A DNA stretch of 64,000 bases from Chryseobacterium indologenes (GTDB taxonomy: Bacteria > Bacteroidota > Bacteroidia > Flavobacteriales > Weeksellaceae): contig NZ_LJOD01000001.1 of the NCBI RefSeq assembly GCF_001295265.1, positions 186,001 through 250,000 of the forward strand, read 5' to 3'. Positions 46,891 through 56,826 of the stretch are shown here, piece by piece. Numbering within the stretch: the stretch's first letter is position 1; every line of letters begins with the position of its first letter. Below the pieces are notes generated by a model. The model was not told where the DNA came from. It was given only the letters and a program-made list of their open reading frames with translations, and did not search any database. Both the position numbers and the translations under genes were made by a program.

Positions 46891-48660
46891 TTAGAAGGTG
46901 ATTTTCACCCCTCCCAGGATCTGTGCTCCCAATACCTTATAGCCTTTGTAAGTCTGATATTTAGAGCTCAGCAGGTTGTTTCCAAGCGCAAAAACACTGA
47001 AATTCTTATGGATTTTATATTCCGCAGACAGGTTCAGATCCGCATAACCGCCTACTTTATCATTCCTGTTTTCTGTAGACTGGAATACCATTCCCGATGG
47101 GGCTCCTACCCCTTCAAAAGCAAATGAATTGGTCGTCCGGTCACTTGCGAAGATTCCTTTGAATCCGAGAAGAAGTTTTTTGTCCAGCATCGTATACTTA
47201 GCCCCGATGCTTGCGTTTACTAACGGAACGTTGTAAATATCCTCATAGTTTTTCAGGTCATATTTGGTAAATCGTACTTCTCCGTCAAGGATAAGGTTTT
47301 CAAGCGGGAAATACTGCACACTTCCTTTGATATCGCTTACATTTCCGTCATCATATACGGCAGAGAATGTATTGGCAAAATCATAGGCAGATCGGTTCAG
47401 CGAATATGTATTATTGAAAAGGCTGTTCGCCTGGAAGAACATAATATCCCTCATCTTTCCGTAACCTGCTGAGAAGTCGTATTTGAACGTTTCATCAATA
47501 TCCCCTCTCAATCCTACATAAAAATGATATTTCGTCTCTGTTGGCTTTAAAAACTGGTCAGAAAGGATGAATGGGTTTGCCTGCAGCATGTCACCATATG
47601 TATTCAGCTTCAGACCCCCGTCTACCCCTCCGTAGAATTTAAACTCTTTCGCAGCGGCAAACTGAAACTCAGCCTGCGGGAACCAGTAGCTTTTATTATT
47701 TTTCTGCTGGGCAAAAAAATCGTTTGAATTTTTGGAATTCAGGAAGGCAAATGAAGATCCTAACATCAAATAAGAATCTCCTTTTCTGAAGGTTACTTTC
47801 GGAAGTAAATTGGTATTCACAAAATTGGATGAATTCTTATCTTCAATACCAAAATCCGTTTTCACGGCTTCAAGCCCTACGCCAAGATCAGCATTCAGAT
47901 TAATTCCTGATTTTCCGATCTCCACCGCATGCTTGGAAAGGTTAGCCAAAATAGACACCTGGTTTTCCTGAGCGTCAAAATGGTCTTTCAGGAAGGATGA
48001 TTTTACCCTGATGTCATTCAGGATTTCATTGGAATAAAAATCGTAGTACCCGTTTACTTTGAACTGGTTGACTTTCTGCTTCAGATCAACTCCTGCATCC
48101 GGCTGAAGCGCGTAAATACCGTAATAGTTATAATTATTCAGGCCATATTCCGCATTAATATTGAATTTCCCTTTTTCCCCGTAAGAATTAAGGAACGCTC
48201 CCAATGTTGCTGAACTCTGCTTGGATTTCCAGTCGTACTCTTTCTTCAGCCCGTTGGTAGAAAGAACATGCACATCCGCCCCGATCTCAATCTTATTCTC
48301 CAGCGTTTTGGAAATGTTCGCATCCGCAAGAATCTTTCCGTAATTCCCCATTCCAAACTGGAAATAGTTGTTCTGGGCCGTTCCTTCAAATTTCGGAGCC
48401 ACATCTTCCCCCTGAATTGTAGAAGTTTTAAAATCTGAAACCGCAGGCACATCCGTAATCGTATATTTTACAGGATTCTGGGATTTCTCTTCAGGCGGAT
48501 AATTCTTAATGGTTTCTACAGAAGTTTTCTTCTTCTCAATCTTCTTCACTTCCGGCTCTCTTTTCTTATTAAGAATCAGTTTTTCTTCTTTGATCTGGGA
48601 GAACGCGAATTGCGAAACTCCTAAGAATAATATGGATAATAATTGAATTTTTCTGTTCAT
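46891..48660 (-). CDS. Outer-membrane beta-barrel protein, TonB-receptor-like without plug
   Basis: The ATG at 48660 (MNRKIQLLSILFLGVSQFAFSQ) gives a clean signal peptide; a 19-residue longer frame is not convincing. After a Lys/Glu-rich segment (about residues 25-60) the protein consists of alternating beta strands with the look of a large outer-membrane barrel, ending in a typical terminal strand GGVKITF. No TonB box or plug domain is visible. It resembles TonB-dependent receptor-like barrels of Flavobacteriia. The preceding TPR gene stops 59 nt upstream, so both are probably one operon. Function is unknown; a cell-envelope role is likely. Confidence 0.75.
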   Translation of the reverse strand: MNRKIQLLSILFLGVSQFAFSQIKEEKLILNKKREPEVKKIEKKKTSVETIKNYPPEEKSQNPVKYTITDVPAVSDFKTSTIQGEDVAPKFEGTAQNNYFQFGMGNYGKILADANISKTLENKIEIGADVHVLSTNGLKKEYDWKSKQSSATLGAFLNSYGEKGKFNINAEYGLNNYNYYGIYALQPDAGVDLKQKVNQFKVNGYYDFYSNEILNDIRVKSSFLKDHFDAQENQVSILANLSKHAVEIGKSGINLNADLGVGLEAVKTDFGIEDKNSSNFVNTNLLPKVTFRKGDSYLMLGSSFAFLNSKNSNDFFAQQKNNKSYWFPQAEFQFAAAKEFKFYGGVDGGLKLNTYGDMLQANPFILSDQFLKPTETKYHFYVGLRGDIDETFKYDFSAGYGKMRDIMFFQANSLFNNTYSLNRSAYDFANTFSAVYDDGNVSDIKGSVQYFPLENLILDGEVRFTKYDLKNYEDIYNVPLVNASIGAKYTMLDKKLLLGFKGIFASDRTTNSFAFEGVGAPSGMVFQSTENRNDKVGGYADLNLSAEYKIHKNFSVFALGNNLLSSKYQTYKGYKVLGAQILGGVKITF

Positions 48661-48719
48661 TACTATGAGTGTATTTATGTGTTCACGTAAAATGTTTACA
48701 TGAACAGGATACTGCATTT

Positions 48720-51683
48720 TTACTTTTTAATCTGCTTTTTAACCTCTTTTGCTTCTGCTACAATCTCAGGGAAATCTTTATAGTTTTCAATGATCTGATC
48801 GCAGGTATAACTTGCCTGGTAATTATCTTTCAGTCCGATATAATTTTTCGCCATCAGTACCAGCGCTTTGGCTCCCCAGTAATCTTCTGAAGCATAGTTA
48901 TTAGCCAGCTTAAAGATTGTTTCATTGGAAGATTTATAAGCTTTCCCTTTATTCTGATAATATGCTTTTGCATACAGTGCTTCCGCTGCTACAGAGGTAT
49001 TGGAAGATTTTTCAAGCGAAGCATATGAAGTCTGGGCATCTTTATCTTTCCCTGAATTCATCAGGCTTCTTGCTTTAATTACCTTGGCGGTTTCAATTAC
49101 TGCCGCAGAGTTTTTCGTATTGGCAATAACCGCATCAGCCAGTTTTTCAGCCTGGGAGAAATTTTTCTCATCTGCATACAGCTTCATCAGCTCTACATTC
49201 GCATAGTTTCTGATGCTGATATTGGACGAGTTTTTGATATTTTCGAGATACTTTTTCGCTTCATTATTATTACCCTGCGCGATAAAGATCTGAGCTAAAC
49301 GAGTTTGTGCATCATCCTGGTAATCGTTCTGAACCCCAGCTACTTCCTGTAAAACAAGTAAAGCTTTAGTTGAATTATTGGTCTGGTAATAACTTTCCCC
49401 TAATTCATACTTTGCCTGGTACAGTCCCTCACCTGTAGGATTTTGGGTCAGATACTTCTCGTAATAAGAAATTGCATTTTTATAGTCTTTCTTCGTGAAA
49501 TACTGTTTTCCTGTAGAAAGGTTGATTTCATCAATTTCAGAAGCGTCCACATTTACACCAATATTTCGGGCAAAATTCTCATATCCTGAAACGTCTCCGT
49601 TTTTCGTAAAAATAGGTTTAGCCGCCTGAACAATCTTGCCGGCGTAAGCAGTATTTTTATATTGCTCTCCCAGTGATTTCAGTTCAGAAAGTGCTTTATC
49701 ATTCTGATTCTGGTCAATGTAATTCTGGGCTCTGTATATAGAAGCATTAGCAATAAGATCCTTATCAGAAGAGGTTTTAATCACCTTTCCGAAATAATCG
49801 TTGGAATTGGCATAATCATCCTGTGCTGCATAAGCCGTTCCAATTTCGTACTGGGCATCATCGTAATATTCAGAACCCGGATATTTGGATAAAAGGGTTT
49901 TCATATTGGTGATCTTAGCCTGAGTATCGCCTTTAAACCCTAAGGCCATAGCCTTCTGATACAAAGTATAATCTGTAGCATCTTCGTTCTTATCATAAAT
50001 AGCGATTGCTTCATTCAGGTCATTGTTGGCATAATGAATATCTGCCAGACGAAGCTCTGCATCATTTTTGAATTCCGGCTTCGGATTGCTCAGATACTGT
50101 TTGAAATAAGTCGCTGCCTGATCAAATTTCTTGGATTTGAAATAAGCATATCCCAAATCATAAGATAACTGCTGTTTTTCAGGGAAATTTTCATTAAGCA
50201 GTTTTTCATAGCGCACAATGGCAGACGGATAATTTCCTTTCTGATAATACACCTGACCCAGCCAGTATAGTGCTCTGTTATAAAATTCTTTATTGATGCT
50301 GAATCCTAAACTTCTTAGGAAATATTTTTCAGCCTCATCATAGTTTCCTTTGTTGAATTCTTCCGTTCCCAAAAGATAAGAAACCTCCTGATCCACTTTA
50401 TTGATTTCCGGAGTAGAGCTCTGTAGTTTATCAATAGCATTCAGGGTTTCCTGATAGTTTCCGGAATACAGATAAGATTTTACCAGAAGTGATCTCATTT
50501 CCGGAGCATTGGCATCATTCTGGTTGTTATTGATATAGCTTTGAATAACTGCTGAAGGACTTTCAAACGGGTTTCCGATATCGTAGCTAAGCTTGGCATA
50601 CTGCTCGTGAGCCAGCTTTTTAACTTTCGCATCATAATCCATCTGGTAAGAGGAACGGAATGCAGAAAGGGCTTCCTGTTTTTTATCTACCGCCAGATAA
50701 GCATTTCCCAGCTGATAGTAAGCATTCTGGGCCAAAGCTGAATTACTGTTAAGGAGCTGATTGTAATAAGAAACCGCTTCATCGTACTTTTTCAGCTGAG
50801 CTGCCACGAACCCCATCTCATACAGGTCATTTTCAGACGGATTCTGCTGTACATTCAAATAATCTTTAAGATGCGGATAAGCCGAAGTATAATCATTTTT
50901 CATGAAATAGCTTTCCCCGATGATCTTGTGAACCTCTGCTTTATACGACTCGGAAATATTTTCGTTAAGCAATGCATTTCCTTCTGTAATAGCCTGATCG
51001 TAATTCTTATCATTATAATACATCTGTACATAATAAGGACGGACAAGCTTTGAGAATTTCGGGTCATCTTTCACTGAATCAAAATACTGGAAAGCGCGGT
51101 CATTCTGCCTGTTGGAATAATAAAGATGTCCCAGCATATAGGCAATATCCCCTTTTTGTGACTGATCAGCCGTTTTATAGGCTTCTTCCAGGGCATCGGT
51201 AGCCCCTTTAGAGTCGCCGGTCATGAATTTAGCATATCCCAGCTTCAGAATATACTGTGTATTTTCTTCTTTTGAAAGCTGGTACTGATTGACCTTTTTC
51301 AGGGTTTCCAGCGCTTTGTCAAAATCTTTTTTGGCCAGATAATAATCCGCCAGCGGAAGATTGGCCTGGGCAAAATAAGCAGAATTCGGATATTCTTTCA
51401 TGAAAGCCGTTAATCCTTCTTCGGCATGATTCTTCTGAAGGATAACCCCGATCACATTATCAAAAAACTGCGCTGCCTCTTTTTTTGAGCGTGACAAATT
51501 CTGATTATAGAAGTACTGTCTTGCATATTCATACTGGGAAGCATTATATATTTTGGTCTGATAAAGATTTTCAGCTAAATTGAACCTGTAATTTTCTTTC
51601 TGTGTAAAATATTGAGACTGTTGAGCATCGGAAATTCCGAAATAAATGACCGCAGCCGCTAAAAGTATTTTTTTTGATTTCAT
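48720..51683 (-). CDS. Large exported TPR-repeat protein
   Basis: 987 residues with a signal peptide (GISDAQ) followed almost entirely by tetratricopeptide-type helix pairs, for example ALETLKKVNQYQLSKEENTQYILKLGYAKF-like units, recurring every 34-37 residues with YxxG/A-x-AY patterns. TPR proteins are scaffolds; in the flavobacterial envelope they often serve secretion or gliding machinery or outer-membrane biogenesis. The following gene codes for a large beta-barrel, suggesting the two work together. I cannot assign a named function. Confidence 0.8.
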   Translation of the reverse strand: MKSKKILLAAAVIYFGISDAQQSQYFTQKENYRFNLAENLYQTKIYNASQYEYARQYFYNQNLSRSKKEAAQFFDNVIGVILQKNHAEEGLTAFMKEYPNSAYFAQANLPLADYYLAKKDFDKALETLKKVNQYQLSKEENTQYILKLGYAKFMTGDSKGATDALEEAYKTADQSQKGDIAYMLGHLYYSNRQNDRAFQYFDSVKDDPKFSKLVRPYYVQMYYNDKNYDQAITEGNALLNENISESYKAEVHKIIGESYFMKNDYTSAYPHLKDYLNVQQNPSENDLYEMGFVAAQLKKYDEAVSYYNQLLNSNSALAQNAYYQLGNAYLAVDKKQEALSAFRSSYQMDYDAKVKKLAHEQYAKLSYDIGNPFESPSAVIQSYINNNQNDANAPEMRSLLVKSYLYSGNYQETLNAIDKLQSSTPEINKVDQEVSYLLGTEEFNKGNYDEAEKYFLRSLGFSINKEFYNRALYWLGQVYYQKGNYPSAIVRYEKLLNENFPEKQQLSYDLGYAYFKSKKFDQAATYFKQYLSNPKPEFKNDAELRLADIHYANNDLNEAIAIYDKNEDATDYTLYQKAMALGFKGDTQAKITNMKTLLSKYPGSEYYDDAQYEIGTAYAAQDDYANSNDYFGKVIKTSSDKDLIANASIYRAQNYIDQNQNDKALSELKSLGEQYKNTAYAGKIVQAAKPIFTKNGDVSGYENFARNIGVNVDASEIDEINLSTGKQYFTKKDYKNAISYYEKYLTQNPTGEGLYQAKYELGESYYQTNNSTKALLVLQEVAGVQNDYQDDAQTRLAQIFIAQGNNNEAKKYLENIKNSSNISIRNYANVELMKLYADEKNFSQAEKLADAVIANTKNSAAVIETAKVIKARSLMNSGKDKDAQTSYASLEKSSNTSVAAEALYAKAYYQNKGKAYKSSNETIFKLANNYASEDYWGAKALVLMAKNYIGLKDNYQASYTCDQIIENYKDFPEIVAEAKEVKKQIKK

Positions 51684-51821
51684 TCTTTTTTGAATAAAAA
51701 AATTAGTCTATTATATCAACGAAAGTATTGAAAACTTATTGCTTAAACAAGTCTGCGGCGGGAGTTTAAGGAAAAATATGGAAAATTTAGCTATTTTTTA
51801 ACATACTTTTATAATTATCAT

Positions 51822-51829
51822 TACTTTTG
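51822..51829 (+). promoter_or_regulatory. Candidate promoter -7 box of the APC permease gene
   Basis: TACTTTTG matches TAnnTTTG exactly, 29 nt before the start codon in the 175-nt divergent gap; the -33 area is T-rich. Confidence 0.45.
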
Positions 51830-51858
51830 TTTTTTTTCAAATCAAATATAGTTATTGA

Positions 51859-53535
51859 ATGAATCAACTTTTCAGAAGAAAAATCTACTCAGATACAGAC
51901 ACATCAACGGGTCTTTTAAGGGTATTGGGAGTATGGGACATTGTTTTTTTTGGTATTGCGGCCATCATAGGTGCAGGAAGTTTCAGCAGCTTGGGTGAAG
52001 CCGTTTTCCGAGGAGGTCCCGGTGTTATCCTGCTATATTTGATATGTGGATTTGCCTGCGGATTTACAGCGTTATGCTATGCTGAATTTGCCAGCAGAAT
52101 CCCTACAGCTGGTTCGGCCTATACCTATGCTTATGCCAGCTTCGGAGAACTTATTGCCTGGATTATCGGCTGGGCACTGATTATGGAATATTCTTTCGGA
52201 AATATTTATGTAGCCTTTTCCTGGTCTGATTATTTTACCAGCTTTTTGGAACGCCTGGGCATGCATATTCCTGATTATCTTACCTGCAGCTATACGGAAG
52301 CCAGAAAAGCCATTCAGAATGGCTCTGAAAACAAAGAGCTGCTTAATGCCTGGAAAACCGCACCACTGATCGGAAGCCTTAAATTTATTGTGGACGTTCC
52401 TGCCTTAGTGATCAATGGCCTGATTACATGGCTTTGCTATGTAGGCGTAAAGGAAAGTAAAAATTTCAATAATTCTCTTGTTATCTTAAAACTGGCTGTT
52501 ATTGTATTGGTAATCCTTGTTGGAGCTTCTTACGTAAGTATTGAAAACTGGACACCTGTAAGTCCAGCTACAGGAACTCCGTCCATCATGCCTAACGGAT
52601 TTGCCGGAGTGATGAGTGCCGTTTCCGGAGTATTTTTCGCTTACATCGGCTTTGATGCTTTAAGCGTACTTTCCGAAGAAACCAAAGATCCGCAAAAGAC
52701 ATTACCCAAGGGAATGATCATCTCTCTTGTTCTGTGTACTTTTATTTATATCGCCCTCACCCTTGTTCTTACAGGAATGGTAGATTACAGAAAGTTTGAC
52801 GGAGTTGGGGACCCTCTTTCATTCATATTTGAAAAAACAAACGCTAATGTAGCATGGATGGAGCTTATCGTTTCATTTGTGGCTATTGTTGCAATTACAA
52901 CTGTACTTTTGGTATTCCAGATGGGACAGCCGAGGATCTGGTACGCTATGAGCCGTGACGGGCTGATGCCCCAGAGATTCCAGAAGGTACATCCTAAATA
53001 CAAAACACCTTCTTACGCTACTATCATAACGGGAGTTGTGGTTGGAATTCCCATTTTATTTACTGATAAAACATTTATCCTGGATTTTACCAGCATAGGA
53101 ACTATTTTCGCGTTTGTACTGGTTTGTGCCGGAGTACTTCTTCTTCCTGCTAAAGAAAAAATCAAAGGAAGATTTCACCTTCCCTATCTAAACGGAAAAA
53201 TTATTTTCCCTGTTATTTTCATCGGTGGATTAGTAGCTTTCTATTACTGGCAGCCGGAATTTTTCCATAATCTTATGGACTGGAAAGATCCTAAGGAAGG
53301 TGAATTCAGAGCCTCTATATTTTTCTTTATCCTGATCAACCTTATCCTGTGTATTGTAACATTCATCAAGAATCTCTCCCTGATCCCCCTGATCGGTTTA
53401 AGCTCATGTCTGTATCTTCTTACCGGAATGAGCCATGACAACTGGTTCTGGTTCGGATTATGGTTCGCTATAGGAATGGTAATTTACTTCGGGTATGGCT
53501 ATAGAAACAGTAAACTTGGCCAAGAAATAAAATAA
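51859..53535 (+). CDS. APC-family amino-acid permease (CAT-like)
   Basis: 558 residues, about 12-14 membrane segments. APC-superfamily markers include GIAAIIGAGSFSSLGEA in helix 1, CYAEFASRIPTAGSAYTYAYASFGE in helices 2-3, and FFAYIGFDALSVLSEETKDPQKTLPKGM in helix 6, the last being typical of cationic amino-acid transporter (CAT) types. It probably imports an amino acid; which one is not readable from sequence. It stands alone, divergent from the TPR gene and with its own terminator. Confidence 0.9.
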   Translation: MNQLFRRKIYSDTDTSTGLLRVLGVWDIVFFGIAAIIGAGSFSSLGEAVFRGGPGVILLYLICGFACGFTALCYAEFASRIPTAGSAYTYAYASFGELIAWIIGWALIMEYSFGNIYVAFSWSDYFTSFLERLGMHIPDYLTCSYTEARKAIQNGSENKELLNAWKTAPLIGSLKFIVDVPALVINGLITWLCYVGVKESKNFNNSLVILKLAVIVLVILVGASYVSIENWTPVSPATGTPSIMPNGFAGVMSAVSGVFFAYIGFDALSVLSEETKDPQKTLPKGMIISLVLCTFIYIALTLVLTGMVDYRKFDGVGDPLSFIFEKTNANVAWMELIVSFVAIVAITTVLLVFQMGQPRIWYAMSRDGLMPQRFQKVHPKYKTPSYATIITGVVVGIPILFTDKTFILDFTSIGTIFAFVLVCAGVLLLPAKEKIKGRFHLPYLNGKIIFPVIFIGGLVAFYYWQPEFFHNLMDWKDPKEGEFRASIFFFILINLILCIVTFIKNLSLIPLIGLSSCLYLLTGMSHDNWFWFGLWFAIGMVIYFGYGYRNSKLGQEIK

Positions 53536-53553
53536 ACAATTTATAGAAAGAGC

Positions 53554-53591
53554 AAAAGGGCGAAAAGGCAGATCAGCAGTTTCGCCCTTTT
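53554..53591 (+). terminator. Terminator of the APC permease gene
   Basis: AAAAGGGCGAAA (53554-53565) pairs perfectly with TTTCGCCCTTTT (53580-53591) across 14 nt, 19 nt after the stop. The stem's own ends provide the A and U tracts, so it may work both ways. Confidence 0.85.
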
Positions 53592-53660
53592 ACTTTTATA
53601 TTAAACAAAATCGGCAGAATTATTGCTTTAGCTTACTGAGCAACATCAAACTACATCACC

Positions 53661-54005
53661 ATGTCAGAAAGAATAAAAACTTACAGAGAATTTTATCAGT
53701 TCTACCTTACTGAGCACAGTAAAATGGGAACCCGGATTTTTCATTTTATAGGAACCCTTCTTGTCTTTGTTGTTATCTGGTATGTTATCAGTTCCGGAAA
53801 AGAGCGGTTTTTATGGTATATTCCTATCTTTGGATATGGTTTTGCATGGTTCAGTCATGCTGTTATTGAAAAAAATAAGCCCGCTACGTTCAGATATCCA
53901 TTGTGGTCTTTAATTTCAGATTTCCGGCTGTTTTTTGAGCTTTTGATTGGAAAGCAGAAATTCACAGGCATTGAAACCCAGCCTGAAGATTCACAGAAAT
54001 TATAA
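53661..54005 (+). CDS. Mpo1-like/DUF962 membrane protein
   Basis: 114 residues with two hydrophobic segments (about 26-43 and 50-64). The family pattern is complete: FYQFYLTEHSKMGTRIFHFIGT, then FGYGFAWFSHAVIEKNKPATFRYPLWSL with the histidines and acidic residue used for Fe2+ binding in yeast Mpo1, a dioxygenase that shortens 2-hydroxy fatty acids. A comparable lipid role is plausible but not shown for bacterial members. Confidence 0.85.
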   Translation: MSERIKTYREFYQFYLTEHSKMGTRIFHFIGTLLVFVVIWYVISSGKERFLWYIPIFGYGFAWFSHAVIEKNKPATFRYPLWSLISDFRLFFELLIGKQKFTGIETQPEDSQKL

Positions 54006-54170
54006 CCTCACTGAATTTTGAAGGAGTCTGCTATTTTTTGAAACGTAAAATTAATTTAACAGGATAATGATTAAATTCCTTTGCGTGGTTGCGCCAAACC
54101 ACAAAAAATTGGTCTTATCTTCAAATAGCTAACTGTACCGTTATTCATCCTTACAAAATTTAACGTTTAT

Positions 54171-54629
54171 TCAATATTGTTTTTCAAGAATATCATAGTG
54201 AACAGTGTTCATTACTTTTTCTGCCAAGGCGTCTCCATCAACTTTAACACGATTAGGAATGTAGGAGGACAATGTGATTGTTTTATCCTGATTTAAAGTA
54301 ACAACGGATTCTTCAAGAATCTGATCACCCACGTAAAACAGAATTCTGTCTTCAGTTATTTTCCAGAAAGAAAGTCTTGGTTCACCAGGTGTACAATTTC
54401 CGGAACTTCCTTCTATACGGTTATAAACTGCAAACCCGTCTTCCCTGATGGAGTAATTCCTCATCAGGCGGCAGTCATCAAAATCTTTAACCACCTTTTT
54501 ACCATTTTCATAAAATCCGGCTTCTTTCAGCTTCCAGAATCCGATGACATCTTCTTTTTTTATTTTTTGTGCATTACACAGAAAAACCGCTGTAAAAAAC
54601 AATATCCCTGCCCCAATTCTATTCGTCAT
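54171..54629 (-). CDS. Small exported lipocalin-like protein
   Basis: 152 residues with a signal peptide (AVFLCNAQ). The mature part starts KKEDVIGFWKLKEAGFYENGKK, the GxW motif near the N-terminus and repeated beta strands resembling lipocalin-like (calycin) domains common in Bacteroidota. Ligand and function are unknown. It stands alone between the Mpo1-like gene and the DUF4377 gene, with no obvious partner. Confidence 0.65.
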   Translation of the reverse strand: MTNRIGAGILFFTAVFLCNAQKIKKEDVIGFWKLKEAGFYENGKKVVKDFDDCRLMRNYSIREDGFAVYNRIEGSSGNCTPGEPRLSFWKITEDRILFYVGDQILEESVVTLNQDKTITLSSYIPNRVKVDGDALAEKVMNTVHYDILEKQY

Positions 54630-54896
54630 TGATCTTTTTTATTTCGAGAAACGAAGATACAATAATATTAATATCTTATCAGGCAGGAACATCCAAATTA
54701 TAAGAAAGCCTTCAGCAATACATTTTAATTTCTTCACTCCATGTTCAGGTTAATATTATTTAATTCTGCACAATTATCATTTTGCGTTAAAACATCAGGA
54801 ATATTCAAATTAAATTATTAAAAATTTATAAATCAGAGAAAATCCATAGAAAAAATTTCGGCATGGTAATTGTCAATTAGGCTAAAAAATAAGTTT
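54630..54896. other. Divergent intergenic region, AT-rich
   Basis: Separates the lipocalin-like gene (minus) from the DUF4377 gene (plus) and must hold both promoters. I saw no exact TAnnTTTG box, hairpin or small gene in it. Confidence 0.3.
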
Positions 54897-55508
54897 ATGA
54901 AAAGTATCACAACCATTCTAAAAGGAACTTTTCCTGCACTGGCACTATTTGCCATGACGCAATGCACAACAGCCAACGCAGCAGGAGCTGATGAAAAAAC
55001 CTTTATCGTAGGACCGGAAACGGCCGACTGTACCGGAGTAGCTCCGATGAAATGCCTTCAGGTAAAAGAAAAAGCTTCTGAAAACTGGACCAACTTCTAC
55101 ACCAACATTGAAGGATTCACTTATGAACCCGGATATGAATATGTTCTGAAAGTAAAAACTGAAAAGATCGCCAACCCTCCGGCTGACGGATCTTCTATAA
55201 AATACACATTGGTAAAACAGGTTTCCAAAACGAAAAAAAATACGGCTAATACCGGTGAAAAAACGTTAATCGTAGGATCTCAAACTGTAGACTGTTCTGC
55301 AGGTGCGGGGCGTATGAAGTGCATGCAGGTAAAAGAGGATGCTTCAGGAAGCTGGACTAATTTCTATTCTCAGATTGAAGGATTCACATATGAGCCCGGA
55401 TACGAATATGTTCTGAAAGTAAAGACAGAGAAAATCGCCAATCCTCCGGCGGATGCTTCTTCTATAAAATATACCCTGATAGAACAGGTTTCTAAAACGA
55501 AAAAATAA
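54897..55508 (+). CDS. Tandem DUF4377 protein, exported
   Basis: 203 residues from the ATG at 54897 (MKSITTILKGTF), which leads into a hydrophobic signal ending near AMTQC; this may be a non-canonical lipobox. Two DUF4377-type domains follow (about 32-112 and 118-203). Both contain the segment IEGFTYEPGYEYVLKVKTEK and end in SSIKYTL, and the DNA of the two copies is also very similar, indicating a fairly recent internal duplication. DUF4377 is usually found next to META/HslJ domains in envelope proteins; its role is unknown. Confidence 0.78.
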   Translation: MKSITTILKGTFPALALFAMTQCTTANAAGADEKTFIVGPETADCTGVAPMKCLQVKEKASENWTNFYTNIEGFTYEPGYEYVLKVKTEKIANPPADGSSIKYTLVKQVSKTKKNTANTGEKTLIVGSQTVDCSAGAGRMKCMQVKEDASGSWTNFYSQIEGFTYEPGYEYVLKVKTEKIANPPADASSIKYTLIEQVSKTKK

Positions 55509-55510
55509 TC

Positions 55511-55541
55511 AAAAAACGCCCGGCTTCGCCGGGCGTTTTTT
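55511..55541 (+). terminator. Strong terminator after the DUF4377 gene
   Basis: AAAAAACGCCCGGC (55511-55524) pairs fully with GCCGGGCGTTTTTT (55528-55541) over a tiny loop, right after the stop codon. Very stable, with a U run. Confidence 0.92.
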
Positions 55542-55632
55542 GATTAAAACCGGAAGAAGCCGGATGTAAGTTTTTATTTTTTCAGTTCTACAGTAACTTT
55601 TCTCTTCCGCTTCCCTCTCTTTATTTCCTGGA

Positions 55633-56565
55633 TTAAGAATTTTTCTGAGGCGGTTCCGGATATTTTCCTTTAGTTGCTTCTCCTACTGTATTGGCAGTTG
55701 TCATTGCCACCACCAGATCATTAAGCATATTGCTTGCCGCAGTTGGTGAATTGGGGAGAAGGACCAGATTACTCCGGTTGCTTGCTCCTACAGCATGTAA
55801 AGTATCGTAGTGCTGTGTAACTACAATCAGCGCTGAAGCTTCATGAGAATTGATGTTCACATTATTCAGCATACGCACGGATTCTTCAAGACCTTTCGCG
55901 ATTTCCCGTCTCTGGTCTGCAATTCCCTGTCCCTGAAGTTTCTTGGATTCAGCTTCTGCTTTAGCTACCGCCACAATTCTGATTCTTTGGGCTTCAGATT
56001 CATACTCTGCTGCCGTCTTCTCTCTTTCTGCGGCATTGATCCTGTTCATAGCATGCTTTACCTGCTCGTCCGGATCAATATCGGTGACCAAAGCTTTGAT
56101 AATATCGTATCCGTAACTGTTCATCGCTTCCTGAAGCTCGCTTTTCACCGCTACTGCAATATCATCTTTTCTGACAAAAACATCATCCAGCTTCAGCTTG
56201 GGAACTTCAGCACGAACTACATCAAATACAAAAGAGGTAATCTGGTTTTCAGGATTTTCCAGACGATAATAAGCGTCTCCTACCTGGTTTCTGATGACCT
56301 GGTACTGAACTGATATTTTCATTTTGATGAATACGTTATCCAGTGTTTTGGTATCGATCATAACGTCCAGCTGCTGAATTCTCAGATTCAGTCTTTTGGC
56401 GATCTGGTCAATAATCGGAAGCTTGAGATGCAGCCCGGAATGTCTCACAGTCTGAAATTTCCCGAAACGTTCAATAATAGCCGCCGTCTCCTGCTTAACC
56501 ACAAAAAAGGAAGCGAATAAAATAATCAGTCCGAAAAAAATAATGGGTGCTAAGTAAAGACTCAT
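55633..56565 (-). CDS. SPFH/Band 7 (stomatin-like) membrane protein
   Basis: 310 residues: one N-terminal membrane helix (about 4-24), the SPFH domain (VVKQETAAIIERFGKFQTVRHSGLHLKLPIIDQ through about residue 190), then an Ala/Glu-rich coiled coil (NRINAAEREKTAAEYESEAQRIR) and a C-terminal segment. Stomatin-type SPFH proteins oligomerise in the membrane and organise membrane domains or partner proteases. No NfeD-type partner gene is adjacent in this window. Convergent with the DUF4377 gene. Confidence 0.9.
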   Translation of the reverse strand: MSLYLAPIIFFGLIILFASFFVVKQETAAIIERFGKFQTVRHSGLHLKLPIIDQIAKRLNLRIQQLDVMIDTKTLDNVFIKMKISVQYQVIRNQVGDAYYRLENPENQITSFVFDVVRAEVPKLKLDDVFVRKDDIAVAVKSELQEAMNSYGYDIIKALVTDIDPDEQVKHAMNRINAAEREKTAAEYESEAQRIRIVAVAKAEAESKKLQGQGIADQRREIAKGLEESVRMLNNVNINSHEASALIVVTQHYDTLHAVGASNRSNLVLLPNSPTAASNMLNDLVVAMTTANTVGEATKGKYPEPPQKNS

Positions 56566-56826
56566 AATTTAATTTTTAAGTATTAGTTCTGATAAAGATA
56601 GAATAATTTAGTTTTAAATCTGCTATATTTACAAGCAATGACCTTATAGTATATCATGAAAACTATTCTATTACGATCACTGCCAACAATTTCCTGTTTA
56701 AAGACACAGGAATTCCAGCTATAAAAAGCCTACTGATTAAGGTCTGTTTTTTTTAAATTCATCAACAATGGATATACAGAATCCAGGAGTGCAATTCTTA
56801 TTCTGAAAATACCTGTTGCGCTTTAA
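56566..56826. other. Intergenic region before the SPFH gene
   Basis: 260 nt of AT-rich DNA between the dGTPase stop and the SPFH start. I see no gene; the only ATG frame of note has about 22 codons and no recognisable motif. Confidence 0.3.

Noticed and set aside
54080..54110. GTGGTT/AACCAC hairpin after the Mpo1-like gene
   Set aside because: Six-bp stem without a U run on either strand, so I do not call it a terminator.
55574..55640. Basic C-terminal-like stretch (KRGKRKRKVTVELKK) after the SPFH gene in another frame
   Set aside because: No start codon of its own, and it would need a frameshift from the SPFH gene; length and family of the SPFH protein are already normal.
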